Source: HLUCCA09 sp038757905
GTDB taxonomy: Bacteria; Pseudomonadota; Alphaproteobacteria; Rhodobacterales; Rhodobacteraceae
Length of the DNA: 64,000 bases
Assembly (NCBI GenBank): GCA_038757905.1
Contig: JBCDGG010000001.1
Coordinates: 15,324 to 79,323 of the forward strand
Direction: 5' to 3'
Of the stretch, positions 35,375-44,464 are shown piece after piece (position 1 is the stretch's first letter; each line of letters opens with the position of its first letter). The notes under the pieces were generated by a model. It was not told the origin of the DNA, did not search any database, and saw only the letters and a program-made list of their open reading frames with translations. A program made the translations under genes and the position numbers.

Positions 35375-35427
35375 AGTAATCACTCGTTGACTTTTGGCTC
35401 TGATCAGGTAGGTAATCAAGTGATTAC
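35375..35427. promoter_or_regulatory. Palindromic operator of the TetR/SDR pair
   Basis: GTAATCAAGTGATTAC at 35412-35427 is a 16-bp palindrome with perfect 7-bp arms. A further half-site AGTAATCACT occurs at 35375-35384, next to the TetR start. Both lie in the divergent intergenic region, a good candidate for TetR binding. Confidence 0.65.
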
Positions 35428-35537
35428 AAAACCCGTCGCCCGATGTCGCCATGTGCAGGCGCGCCCTTGGCCCATGCAAGGGCCGCGCGATCAAGGCGCA
35501 TGTCAACCGCATCGCCGCGCCAAAGGAGCATGCCCGC

Positions 35538-36488
35538 ATGACCGATGAGACAAAGGCCCCCGATCCGACCCGGCGTTCCGTCCTGACGGCGGCAGCCGGC
35601 CTTGGGCTTGCGGCCGCGGCGGCCGCCCCCCGCGGCGCCTACGCCGACAGCGAGACCGGCCGGTTTGCGGGCAAGACGGCTTTCGTCACAGGGGCGGCCC
35701 GGGGCATCGGGCTGGCCTGTGCCGAAGAACTCGCCAAAGGCGGGGCGAATATCGTCCTGTACGACATCGCGTCCCAACCCGACGAGGTGCCCTATCCTCT
35801 GGCGACGGCCGAAGACCTTGCCGCCGCGAAAACCCGCATCGAGGGTTATGGCGTCGCCTGTCTGGCGATTGCCGGCGATGTGCGGGATGCATCTGCGCTC
35901 AGTGCGGCCGTCGAGCAGACTGTCGCGGCATTCGGATCGCTCGACTGCCTGATCGTCAATGCGGGCATCACCCAGCCGGGGCGATTGGGTGCCTTCTCCG
36001 AAGAGCAGATCAAAACGATCATGGATATCAACCTGATCGGGTCGATCCACACGCTTCAGGCCGCGTTGCCCCAGATGCAGAGCCAGAACGCCGGCCGCAT
36101 CGTCTTGATGGCCTCCGTCACCGGGCGGCAGGGGAGCGACAGGTTCCCGCTCTATGGCGCCACGAAATGGGCCATGATCGGATTGGCCAAGAGCACGGCC
36201 CTGACGGTTGCGGGCAACAACATCACCGTCAATGCGCTGTGCCCGACGCTGGTGAACACGAAACTCCTCGACAATGCGTATGTGCTCGACGCGCTGGCGC
36301 CGGGGCAGGGCGTCACCTTCGAGCAGTTCGATGAGATCGCGAGGACGATCCACCCGATGCCGGTGGGGTTCTATGAGCCGAGCGAGATCGGCCAGGCCGC
36401 GGCATTTCTGTGCAGCGACGCGGCCCGCTACATCTCGGGCGAGGTGCTGGACGTCGGCGCGGCGGCCAATGCCCGCTTTCCCGCCTAG
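35538..36488 (+). CDS. SDR oxidoreductase with twin-arginine signal
   Basis: 316 residues from the ATG at 35538 with AAAGGAG about 9 bases upstream. The N-terminus TRRSVLTAAAGLGLAAAAAA is a Tat-type signal, which fits export of a pre-folded cofactor-bound enzyme. Then a classical SDR core: TGAARGIG (NAD(P) loop), NAGIT, a catalytic Ser region ASVTG and YGATK (Tyr-x3-Lys). Substrate unknown. Divergent from TetR, probably inducible through it. Confidence 0.85.
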   Translation: MTDETKAPDPTRRSVLTAAAGLGLAAAAAAPRGAYADSETGRFAGKTAFVTGAARGIGLACAEELAKGGANIVLYDIASQPDEVPYPLATAEDLAAAKTRIEGYGVACLAIAGDVRDASALSAAVEQTVAAFGSLDCLIVNAGITQPGRLGAFSEEQIKTIMDINLIGSIHTLQAALPQMQSQNAGRIVLMASVTGRQGSDRFPLYGATKWAMIGLAKSTALTVAGNNITVNALCPTLVNTKLLDNAYVLDALAPGQGVTFEQFDEIARTIHPMPVGFYEPSEIGQAAAFLCSDAARYISGEVLDVGAAANARFPA

Positions 36489-36814
36489 CGGCGAAGGCGG
36501 TCGGCCGGTCACCCCAAGGAAACGACCCTCTCTTCGGCGCGCTGGAATGGCCCGCGAAAGCTGCCCACGACCCTGAGGGCCCCTGACGAACGACGCTGCC
36601 GTGCCGTGCACGACGTCACTGCTCTGCACCTTGCCGGTGCGTCGGCCGTCCTAGGCTCCCCCCGTCAACGCGATCGTCGACAGGTAGCCTGAGCATGTGC
36701 GTTGTGGCGAAAGCTGCGCCCCGCTCAAACAGGCCGCAAGGTGCGCAGGGGCCTGAGCTGCGTAAGGGGCGTGCATGGAGGGGGCGATGTCGCGCGGGCC
36801 TTCTAACGGCCCGG
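36489..36814. other. Gap without a recognisable gene
   Basis: About 325 bp between the ends of convergent genes. No hairpin with a T-tract or repeat was found. Confidence 0.4.
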
Positions 36815-37714
36815 TTAGGCGTCTGGCGCCTCCTCCTCCGAGAACTTGCGCTTTAGCCAGTCCTCGAAAAGCTCCACTTCCGGCCGGTGAAGCCTCTGGT
36901 TCGTCGGGCGCACCAAGTAGTGGGCTTGCGAAAAGGGGATCGGGTCGCCAACCACCCCGATCCGCGCGTTCACCTCCATCGCGCGGCGGGCAAACCGGGT
37001 CAGGATTGCCGCGCATCCGGCGTTTGCCGCAACGAGCGCGAGCGCGGCCACGCTGGTATCGACGGAGTACGCGGGAGCGGCATCCGGCAGGTCGAGCCCG
37101 GCATCGGCAAAGTAGCGCCGCCACGTGTCATCATATCCGAGGATGTGAATGATGGGCTGATCGGCGAGATCCTGGGGCCCATCGATCGCCCCTTCCCGGT
37201 CCCGATGCGCAATCGGCACCACCGTCTCCGAGGAGATGACCTCGCTCGGGCCGTCATACTCCTCGCTCCGCCCCAGCCGCAGATCCACGTCGATGTCGTC
37301 ATCCGCCGCGGAACTGGTCCAGATCGTCGAGACGAGCCGAACCCTGATGCTGGGGTATTGCGCTTGGAAATCAGGCAGATGATGGGGCAGCCAGAGCGTG
37401 GCCGTTGAAATCGGCGCACGCACAGTGATGAGCTGCTGCTCGGCCATGCCGAAGAGGTGGGCCGTCGCGGCGCGGATATCGCCCAGGGCCTGGCTGACCG
37501 ATAGCAGATAGGCCTCCCCCTCCGACGAGAGCTGCAGATGTCGGGCGCGGCGCAGAAACAGGGGCCGTTTCAGCGCCGCTTCCAGCGATCTGACATGCAG
37601 GCTGACAGCCGTCTGCGTCAGCCCCAGTTCCTTACCTGCCAGCGTGAAATTCTGCAGCCGGGCCGCGGCCTCGAAGGTTCTGAGCCAGACCAGGTTGGGG
37701 AGAGGTGAGGGCAT
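36815..37714 (-). CDS. LysR-family regulator (GcvA-like)
   Basis: 299 residues: N-terminal HTH (about 7-65) LRTFEAAARLQNFTLAGKELGLTQTAVSLHV, then the effector-binding domain with ITVRAPISTATLWLPHHLPDFQAQYP. Divergent from the class II aldolase/dioxygenase genes, so it probably controls them. A palindrome lies 6 bp upstream of its start codon, suggesting autoregulation. Confidence 0.88.
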   Translation of the reverse strand: MPSPLPNLVWLRTFEAAARLQNFTLAGKELGLTQTAVSLHVRSLEAALKRPLFLRRARHLQLSSEGEAYLLSVSQALGDIRAATAHLFGMAEQQLITVRAPISTATLWLPHHLPDFQAQYPSIRVRLVSTIWTSSAADDDIDVDLRLGRSEEYDGPSEVISSETVVPIAHRDREGAIDGPQDLADQPIIHILGYDDTWRRYFADAGLDLPDAAPAYSVDTSVAALALVAANAGCAAILTRFARRAMEVNARIGVVGDPIPFSQAHYLVRPTNQRLHRPEVELFEDWLKRKFSEEEAPDA

Positions 37715-37719
37715 CTAGC

Positions 37720-37735
37720 ACCAAAAAAATTTGGT
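37720..37735. promoter_or_regulatory. Palindrome upstream of the LysR gene
   Basis: ACCAAAAAAATTTGGT at 37720-37735 has 6-bp complementary ends around an A-rich centre and lies just before the LysR start. It could be the LysR binding site for autoregulation. Confidence 0.4.
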
Positions 37736-37876
37736 CATAGATGCCGTTTTTAATCATTTTACGCAAGGCTCGTTCTGCCGCAAGACTTCCTCAAGCGAAC
37801 AGGTCGCGCCGCGCGCCGCGTCAGGGGCGGTGCGCCCGACCGGGCGCGAACGCAACGCTGGTCGGGAGGGGCTGGC

Positions 37877-38629
37877 ATGAGTCTGGATGCCGCGCAGAAC
37901 ATGCGCTTCTGGCAAGAACGCAGCGATCTTGCCGCCGCCTTTCGCTGGACCGCGCGCCTGAACATGCACGAGGCGGTGGCCAACCATTTCAGCCTCGCGG
38001 TGAATGCCGATGGGACGGAGTTTCTGATCAACCCCAATCAGGCGCATTTCTCGCGCATCAAGGCGTCCGAGCTTCTGCTGCTGGACGCCAACGATCCCGA
38101 CGCGCTCAACCGGCCGGACGCGCCCGACCCGACCGCCTGGGGCCTGCACGGCTCCATCCATCGGCGGTGTCCCCATGCGCGCTGCGTGATGCATGCCCAT
38201 TCCATCTTCGCGACGGTGCTGGCCTCCCTGGCCGACAGCACCCTGCCGCCGATCGACCAGAACACGGCCACGTTCTTCAACCGCGTGGTGGTCGATGAGG
38301 CGTTTGGCGGGCTCGCCTTCGAAGGGGAGGGGGAGCGTTGCGCCGCAATGCTGACCGATCCCGAGAAGAAAGTGATGGTGATGGGCAATCATGGCGTTCT
38401 GGTGCTGGGCGGCACGGTCGCCGATGCCTTCAACCGCCTCTACTACTTCGAACGCGCGGCCGAGACCTATATCCGCGCGCTTCAGACCGGCCAACCGCTG
38501 CGGCTGATCCCGGAGGAAATCGCCGAGAAGACCGCGCGGGAACTGGCGGATTACCCGGGCCAGGCCGCGGCGCATCTCGCCGCGATCCGCGGGATCCTCG
38601 ACCATGAAGATGCCGATTACGCCACCTAG
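37877..38629 (+). CDS. Class II aldolase/adducin family protein
   Basis: 250 residues. The N-terminal part has TARLNMHEAVANHFSLAVN, and the metal ligands appear in CVMHAHSIFATV and in VMVMGNHGVLVLG, typical of class II aldolase/adducin enzymes that cleave or decarboxylate hydroxy-acids or sugar phosphates with a divalent metal. The substrate is unknown. It is 21 bp upstream of the dioxygenase gene, likely the same transcript, and divergent from LysR. Confidence 0.85.
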   Translation: MSLDAAQNMRFWQERSDLAAAFRWTARLNMHEAVANHFSLAVNADGTEFLINPNQAHFSRIKASELLLLDANDPDALNRPDAPDPTAWGLHGSIHRRCPHARCVMHAHSIFATVLASLADSTLPPIDQNTATFFNRVVVDEAFGGLAFEGEGERCAAMLTDPEKKVMVMGNHGVLVLGGTVADAFNRLYYFERAAETYIRALQTGQPLRLIPEEIAEKTARELADYPGQAAAHLAAIRGILDHEDADYAT

Positions 38630-38650
38630 CCCCAACCCCCGAGCAGACCC

Positions 38651-39796
38651 ATGACCACCATCACGCTGACCGATACCGGCCTGACCGTCCCGCTTTCGTC
38701 GGGTGCGGCGTATTTCAACTATTGCTGGCTGCGCGACGCCTGTCTCAGCTGTATCGACAACCAGACCCGCGAACGGATATTCGACGTGGCCTCGCTGCCC
38801 GATCTGCCGCGCGCGCAATCGGCCCGGATCGAGGGTGGGGCGCTGCTGATCGACTGGCAGGCGGAACCCCAGGTCAGCCAGATCCCGCTGACGTTGTTGG
38901 AGACCTTTGCCGAGCGCGGGCGCGCAGACGATCCCGCCGATCTGCCCCGCAAGCTCTGGTATGCGGGCCACGAGCCGCACTTCACCCGCCTGCCGCAACG
39001 GGACGTGCTGAACGAGGCCGCCGCACGCGCGCGTCTCACCCGTGCCCTGATCGAAGACGGGATCGCCATCGTCACGGATATGGCCGAGGACGTAAACAGC
39101 CTGCCGCGGCTCGTGAGCGCCATCGGCCCCATCACCCCCTCCGCCGAGGGGCAGTTCTTCGACGTGCGGGTCGAGATCGAGCCGACGAACCTGGCCTTCA
39201 CCTCCGGCCCGCTGGAGATGCACACGGATCTGCCCGGCGAAGACGCCGCGCCCGGCGTGCAGTTCCTGCATTGCTTGGAGAACACCGTCGATGGCGGGCT
39301 CTCGCTCTTCCTCGACGGGGCCGCCGTGGCCGAAGCCCTGCGCGAGGAGGACCCGGAGGCCTTCCGCCTGCTGGCCGACAACGAGATCCCGTTCTTCTAC
39401 CGCCACGACACCGTGGATTATCGCGCCCATCAGCGCGTGATCGAGGTCAACGGGGAGGGGCAGGTGACCGGCGTCACGATCTCCCAGCACCTTCAGGATA
39501 CGATGGATCTGCCGCAGGGCCTGCTGGACAGCTATTATCCGGCGTTCATCAAATTCCTCAAACTGATGCAGGACGAGCGGTTTCTCGTGCGCCGCCGCTC
39601 CCGGGCCGGCGACTGCGTGATCTTCGACAATCACCGCATCGTGCATGGGCGCGAAGGCTACGTCGCCGAGAGCGGAAAACGCCACTTGCGCGGGTGCTAC
39701 ACCGACCGGGGGGCCCTGCGATCCACCTACCGCGTCCTGGCGCGGCAAGGCTACGCGGGCCTGCCCTTGGAAGAGGCCAACCAGCAGACCGCCTGA
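38651..39796 (+). CDS. Fe(II)/2-oxoglutarate dioxygenase, gamma-butyrobetaine-hydroxylase-like
   Basis: 381 residues. An N-terminal DUF971-like zinc domain (about 1-85; NYCWLRDACLSCID) precedes a TauD/TfdA core. The iron triad is EMHTDLPG (His, Asp) and IVHGREGY (distal His), with RHLRGCYTDRGAL supplying the 2-oxoglutarate Arg. This two-domain layout is that of gamma-butyrobetaine hydroxylase and trimethyllysine hydroxylase. Nearby carnitine-dehydrogenase-like and BKACE genes support a role in quaternary amine hydroxylation; the substrate is not proven. Confidence 0.82.
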   Translation: MTTITLTDTGLTVPLSSGAAYFNYCWLRDACLSCIDNQTRERIFDVASLPDLPRAQSARIEGGALLIDWQAEPQVSQIPLTLLETFAERGRADDPADLPRKLWYAGHEPHFTRLPQRDVLNEAAARARLTRALIEDGIAIVTDMAEDVNSLPRLVSAIGPITPSAEGQFFDVRVEIEPTNLAFTSGPLEMHTDLPGEDAAPGVQFLHCLENTVDGGLSLFLDGAAVAEALREEDPEAFRLLADNEIPFFYRHDTVDYRAHQRVIEVNGEGQVTGVTISQHLQDTMDLPQGLLDSYYPAFIKFLKLMQDERFLVRRRSRAGDCVIFDNHRIVHGREGYVAESGKRHLRGCYTDRGALRSTYRVLARQGYAGLPLEEANQQTA

Positions 39797-40251
39797 CGGC
39801 GCCCCAACCTTTCTGTCAACCAGCTTCAGACGGGGACGGACATGTCGCGGTTCTGCCTCCGAGAGAGCGCCGCTTCACCCGCCCACACAGTTTGTCAGGG
39901 ACACAGCTCCATGCCCAAAACCAGCCGCGAAGACGCCGTTCCGATCGTGTTCCATCCGGCCAACCGGCGACAGGCCCCCGTGGGCCGGTGCGCCGCGGAC
40001 AGTGCCGAGCAGCCGTTGTCGGGCCAGCCGGATCCCGTCTTCGGCAAGGTCACATGGCGCCCTCTGAGCGCAAGGTGCGCGGCCGCTTCGAACGGTCCGG
40101 TCGCACGCAGTAGCAGTGAGCACCCGGTCTTCGGTGGCAGCGCAAACGCACCCGATCCGGTCGAAAGCCGCACCGGGGTTCTAGCCGACGCGGCATCTGC
40201 GTCACCCCCCGATCCGCACGCAAAGCACGAGGTGCAAGGAAAGTGCAGAAC
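39797..40251. other. Gap without a recognisable gene
   Basis: About 455 bp inside an otherwise co-oriented gene group. No gene family or RNA recognised. It ends with the AAGGA ribosome binding site of the following gene. Confidence 0.4.
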
Positions 40252-41211
40252 ATGAAAGTTGGCTTCATCGGCCTTGGCAATGTCGGCGGCAAGCTGGCGG
40301 GTAGCCTTGTGCGCAACGGCTTCGACACCGTCGTGCATGATCTCGACCGTGCCGCCGCCCAGCCCTTGATCGTCAGGGGCGCCGGCTGGGCCGAGACGCC
40401 CGAGCAGATGGCGCGGCTTTGCGACGTGGTGATCACCTGCCTGCCTTCTCCCTTGGCGTGCTCGGAGGTGATGGAAGGCGCGGGCGGCGTCCTTCACGGC
40501 CTCTCTGACGGCAAGGTCTGGATGGAGATGTCGACGACCGATGAGGCCGAGGTCAAACGCATCGGCGATCTGGTACGGGCGAGGGGCGCCTATGCGGTGG
40601 AATGCCCGGTATCGGGCGGCTGCCACCGGGCGGATACGGGCAACATCTCGATCTTTGTGGGCGGCGACCGGGAGACCTTCGAGAAGGTTCTGCCGCTGAC
40701 CACCACGCTCGGGCGCCGCGTCTTGCACACGGGCCCGCTGGGGACGGCCTCGACACTGAAGGTGATGACCAATTACCTGGCCACCGCGAACCTGCTGACC
40801 TGCTGCGAGGCGCTGGTTACGATGAAGGCGGCGGGGTTGGACCTGGCGACGACCTATGAGGCGATGAAGATCTCCTCGGGCACCAGTTTCGTGCATGAAA
40901 CGGAGAGCCAGCTCATCCTCAACGGGTCACGTGATGTGAATTTCACGATGGACCTGATCCTGAAGGATATCGGCCTGTTCCAGACCATCGCCGAGCGCAA
41001 CAATGTCGCGCTGGAGCTTTCGCCGATGATCATCGACATCATGAAGGACGGCCAGACCCGCTACGGCGAACGGGCCAACACAGACGAGATCATCCGCCGC
41101 CTGGAGGAGGCGACCGGCCTCTCGATCCTGGCCGATGGCTTTCCGGCGGTGCTGGTCGATGACGAACCCGAAGAACGCGGCTACGAAGTGGTGCCGCCGC
41201 AGCCGGTTTGA
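40252..41211 (+). CDS. NAD(P)-dependent beta-hydroxyacid dehydrogenase
   Basis: 319 residues from the ATG at 40252. GLGNVGGKLAGSL (Rossmann), PVSGGCHRADTG and GTASTLKVMTNYLATANL (with the catalytic Lys) are the marks of the 3-hydroxyisobutyrate dehydrogenase superfamily. It oxidises a beta-hydroxy acid. The context between a dioxygenase and an aldehyde dehydrogenase suggests oxidation of a hydroxylated intermediate, not valine metabolism, which is covered by mmsB at 18338. Confidence 0.85.
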   Translation: MKVGFIGLGNVGGKLAGSLVRNGFDTVVHDLDRAAAQPLIVRGAGWAETPEQMARLCDVVITCLPSPLACSEVMEGAGGVLHGLSDGKVWMEMSTTDEAEVKRIGDLVRARGAYAVECPVSGGCHRADTGNISIFVGGDRETFEKVLPLTTTLGRRVLHTGPLGTASTLKVMTNYLATANLLTCCEALVTMKAAGLDLATTYEAMKISSGTSFVHETESQLILNGSRDVNFTMDLILKDIGLFQTIAERNNVALELSPMIIDIMKDGQTRYGERANTDEIIRRLEEATGLSILADGFPAVLVDDEPEERGYEVVPPQPV

Positions 41212-41316
41212 GCCCGCGCACGGCCTGCGCTCGGCTTGCCGGGACACGTCCATACAGCATATGACACATGGCCTGCGCCGTCAGGCGGCAATGGCTTTCC
41301 CGGAGCGCTTTCCCAG

Positions 41317-42762
41317 ATGACCCCCCCAGCATTTTCCATGGACAACCTGGCGCGGTTCTACATCGACGGCGTGTGGGTGACCCCGTCCTCCACGCGCCGT
41401 TTCCCGGTTCTGAACCCCGCCACCGAAGCGCAAATCGGCGAAATCAGATTGTCGGGCACCGAGGACGTCGAGGCCGCCGTCGCTGCTGCGAAGGCGGCCT
41501 TCGAGAGCTACTCGATGACCAGCAAGGCGGACCGGCTGGCGCTTCTGGCGCACCTGCTCGAGGTCTGCCGCCGCCGGGCAGGCGATCTGGCCCTCGCCAT
41601 GAGCCTGGAAATGGGCGCGCCCAAAACGATGGCGCGGGAGGCGCAGGCGGCCTCTGGCCTCGGACATCTGGAGGACTTCATCAACGCTCTGAGAGCGCAG
41701 GAAGAGCGCGAGGATCTGGGTAACGGCGACACCCTTCTGCGCGAACCGATCGGCGTCTGCGGCCTGATCACCCCGTGGAACTGGCCTATCAACCAGATCG
41801 CGCTGAAGGTCGTCCCTGCGCTGGCCACGGGCTGTACCTGCGTCCTGAAACCCTCGGAGCACACGCCGATCTCGGCGATGATCTATGCCGAGATCATTCA
41901 CGAGGCGGGCTATCCCGCTGGTGTGTTCAACTTGATCCAGGGCGACGGCGCGGGTGCGGGGGCAGCCCTGTCGCGCCACCCCGAAATCCAGATGGTGTCG
42001 TTCACCGGGTCCACCCGCGCCGGCATCGCGATCACCAAGGCCGCGGCCGATACGGTCAAACGGGTCACGCTGGAACTGGGCGGCAAGTCTCCGAACCTCG
42101 TATTTGCCGATTGCGATCTCGATGCATGTGTTGCCGCTTCCGTGCGGGAATGCATGTTCAACACCGGCCAGTCCTGCGATGCGCCGACCCGCCTGCTCGT
42201 CGAGCGCGGTGTCTACGACCGTGCGCTTGCGATTGCGAAGGAAACGGCGGAGGCGATCCCTCTCGGCGATCCGGCCGAAGACGGCGATCATCTGGGGCCG
42301 CTGTTCGACAAGCTGCAGTTCGATCGGGTGCAGACCATGATCGAGGCGGGCCTTGCCGAAGGCGCGCGGCTTCTGACCGGCGGCCCGGGCCGGCCGGAGG
42401 GGGTCGATAGCGGCTGGTACGTGGCACCGACGGTCTTTGCCGATGTCGGCAACGAGATGCGCGTTGCGCGGGAAGAGATCTTCGGCCCCGTCCTGGTGGT
42501 CATCCCGTTCGAGGATGAAGACGACGCCATCCGCATCGCCAATGACACGCCCTACGGTCTCGCCGCCTACATCCAGACGGGCGATCCGGCCCGCGCCGAG
42601 CGCGTCGCCCGGCGTCTGCAGGCGGGTGCGATCCATATCAATGGCGGCGCGATCAACTTCGGCTCGCCCTTCGGCGGATACAAACAGTCGGGCAACGGCC
42701 GCGAGGGGGGCAGGCACGGCCTGGAAGACTATCAGGAACTCAAGACGCTTCACTTCGCCTGA
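41317..42762 (+). CDS. Aldehyde dehydrogenase
   Basis: 481 residues from the ATG at 41317 (CGGAGCG upstream); the frame is open earlier but not needed. Conserved: ITPWNWPINQI, the NAD loop SFTGSTRAGIAI, the catalytic Glu in VTLELGGKSP, catalytic Cys in NTGQSCDAPTR, and EEIFGPVLVV. It oxidises an aldehyde to an acid with NAD(P). Position at the end of the dioxygenase cluster fits trimethylaminobutyraldehyde or a related aldehyde, which is inference. Confidence 0.88.
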   Translation: MTPPAFSMDNLARFYIDGVWVTPSSTRRFPVLNPATEAQIGEIRLSGTEDVEAAVAAAKAAFESYSMTSKADRLALLAHLLEVCRRRAGDLALAMSLEMGAPKTMAREAQAASGLGHLEDFINALRAQEEREDLGNGDTLLREPIGVCGLITPWNWPINQIALKVVPALATGCTCVLKPSEHTPISAMIYAEIIHEAGYPAGVFNLIQGDGAGAGAALSRHPEIQMVSFTGSTRAGIAITKAAADTVKRVTLELGGKSPNLVFADCDLDACVAASVRECMFNTGQSCDAPTRLLVERGVYDRALAIAKETAEAIPLGDPAEDGDHLGPLFDKLQFDRVQTMIEAGLAEGARLLTGGPGRPEGVDSGWYVAPTVFADVGNEMRVAREEIFGPVLVVIPFEDEDDAIRIANDTPYGLAAYIQTGDPARAERVARRLQAGAIHINGGAINFGSPFGGYKQSGNGREGGRHGLEDYQELKTLHFA

Positions 42763-42790
42763 GGCCGCGGCCAGGTGTCGTGTCGTGCCC

Positions 42791-42859
42791 CGTTTCGGCA
42801 AGGCCGGTGTGGGCTTTGGCGCAAAGGCCGTCTTGCCTGTATGGCGATAGGCCGAAACG
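42791..42859. other. Extended stem-loop sequence after the aldehyde dehydrogenase
   Basis: CGTTTCGGC (42791-42799) pairs with GCCGAAACG (42851-42859). Inside, GGGCTTTG (42811-42818) pairs with CAAAGGCC (42822-42829, one mismatch) around a GCG loop. GGCAAG (42797-42802) and CTTGCC (42832-42837) can pair as an alternative to the outer stem. It starts 29 bp after the stop codon and may be a terminator or structured RNA. Confidence 0.4.
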
Positions 42860-43344
42860 AAGCAGGGGGCGCATGCTCTCAACTCGAGCGTCCTGAAGGG
42901 CAGGGTGCGCAACCGACGCCATGGGCCTGGGTTGGCCGGCCTTCGACGCAACCATGTTCACCTCAGGGTTTGCAAACGCCACTGCCGTGGGCTGCGCGGG
43001 TGGCACCGCGGCCCGCGAAACCGTACTAGACAATGCTCAGGTTCTCTGCAGTCGACGAATGTGAGCTTCGGAGCGGCACGGATCCCCTGCGGGGCGTTGG
43101 CGCTCGCAGCCCTCGCGGCCCAGCCGTCCCGCCACGTTGAGTCGCCTGACACGGACGCAACGAACGCTGGCCGCGGCTCCTGTGACGCATGCACGCCGCG
43201 GTCTCGCCCGCCGCACCGCCGCCGCCGGCGCAACGTGGAAGGCTGGCGGTCCGCTCGGTAATCCCGCATGTGTGGCTCCGAGACCCGGGGATCGATCTCC
43301 CCTCGAATTGTCGGGCGGAGGGGGCCGGATCTGCGAGTGTAGCT
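42860..43344. other. Gap without a recognisable gene
   Basis: About 485 bp before the GlxA-type regulator. No gene or repeat; the promoter of the regulator should be near its end. Confidence 0.4.
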
Positions 43345-44373
43345 ATGCCAACGGACGAAGACGCACGGTCCACCCTCATCCATCTGCTTCTGACGCCGGG
43401 GTTCAACCTTGCGGCGACGATGGCCTTCGTCGATCCGTTTCGGGCGGCGAATTACCTCGACGGCACGACGCATTTCCGCTGGGCGTTCCTGTCGGAACAC
43501 GGCGGCGCAGTTCGGGCGAGCAACGGCGCCAGCCTCGCCACCCGCCCCTTGTCCGAGTTGGCCGGGGCCGCGCCCGATTTCCTGATTGTGTCCTCCAGCT
43601 GGGAGCCGGAGGCGCACGTGTCGCACGGCGTGCGCGCCACCCTGCGCCAGGCCGCGCGCCGACAGGTGACGCTGGGCGGGATCGACACGGGCGCCTTCGT
43701 GCTGGCGCATGCGGGGCTTCTGCAGGGCCATCGCGTCACCGTGCATTACGAGCATATCGATGCGTTCCGCGAGCTTTTCCCCGGAACCGAGGTCTGCGAG
43801 ATGCTCTGGGTCTTCGATGGCGCCCGCATCACGTGCTGCGGCGGCATGGCCGCGAGCGACTTCGCCCTGCATATCGTCAGGAGCATCCATGGTAGCGCCC
43901 TGGCGAACTCGGCGGCGCGCTACATTTTCTCCGCGCCGCTGCGCAAACACGACACGCCACAGAACCCGCAGGACCGGGAGCCGCTGGGCGCCCTGGTGCC
44001 TGACACGGTGCGCAGGGCCATTCGCGCGATGGAGGAAAACCTGGAAACGCCGCTCTCCATCGCGCGGCTCTGCCAGGACATCGAGGTGTCGCAGCGCCAC
44101 CTCGACCGTCTGTTTGCACGCTACGTGAACAAGACGCCGGTGCTCTACTACCGTGACATCCGGCTCGACCGGGCGCGTGGATTGGTGACGCAGACCGGCC
44201 TTTCCATGACGGAGGTCGCGTATGCGAGCGGCTTCACGAGCCAGGCGCAGTTCAGCCGCGCCTACAAGAAACGCTTCGGCCTGCCGCCCAGCAGGGACCG
44301 GATCGAAGGGCGCGTTCCGTTCGAGTTTCGCGCCTGGCCGATGCACCGGAAACGCACGGACATGGCCGATTAG
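43345..44373 (+). CDS. GlxA/CdhR-type AraC-family regulator (DJ-1/PfpI plus AraC domains)
   Basis: 342 residues from the ATG at 43345; an upstream extension to 43189 is Pro/Arg-rich and unlikely. N-terminal DJ-1/PfpI-like domain (about 10-195; LGGIDTGAFVLAHAGLL, ITCCGGMAASDFALHIV), then an AraC HTH pair (about 225-320; SIARLCQDIEVSQRHLDRLF, SMTEVAYASGFTSQAQFSRAYKKRFG). The architecture is that of CdhR and GbdR, activators of carnitine and glycine betaine catabolism. It lies 91 bp upstream of the seven-gene operon, which it probably activates. Confidence 0.88.
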   Translation: MPTDEDARSTLIHLLLTPGFNLAATMAFVDPFRAANYLDGTTHFRWAFLSEHGGAVRASNGASLATRPLSELAGAAPDFLIVSSSWEPEAHVSHGVRATLRQAARRQVTLGGIDTGAFVLAHAGLLQGHRVTVHYEHIDAFRELFPGTEVCEMLWVFDGARITCCGGMAASDFALHIVRSIHGSALANSAARYIFSAPLRKHDTPQNPQDREPLGALVPDTVRRAIRAMEENLETPLSIARLCQDIEVSQRHLDRLFARYVNKTPVLYYRDIRLDRARGLVTQTGLSMTEVAYASGFTSQAQFSRAYKKRFGLPPSRDRIEGRVPFEFRAWPMHRKRTDMAD

Positions 44374-44464
44374 TTCAAGAAAGCGGCGAACTGGGTTAAG
44401 TCTGGCGGGCCGGGCAGAGCGATCCTGCGGCGTGAGTGACGGAACTGAACTCAGGTGAGCAAGG

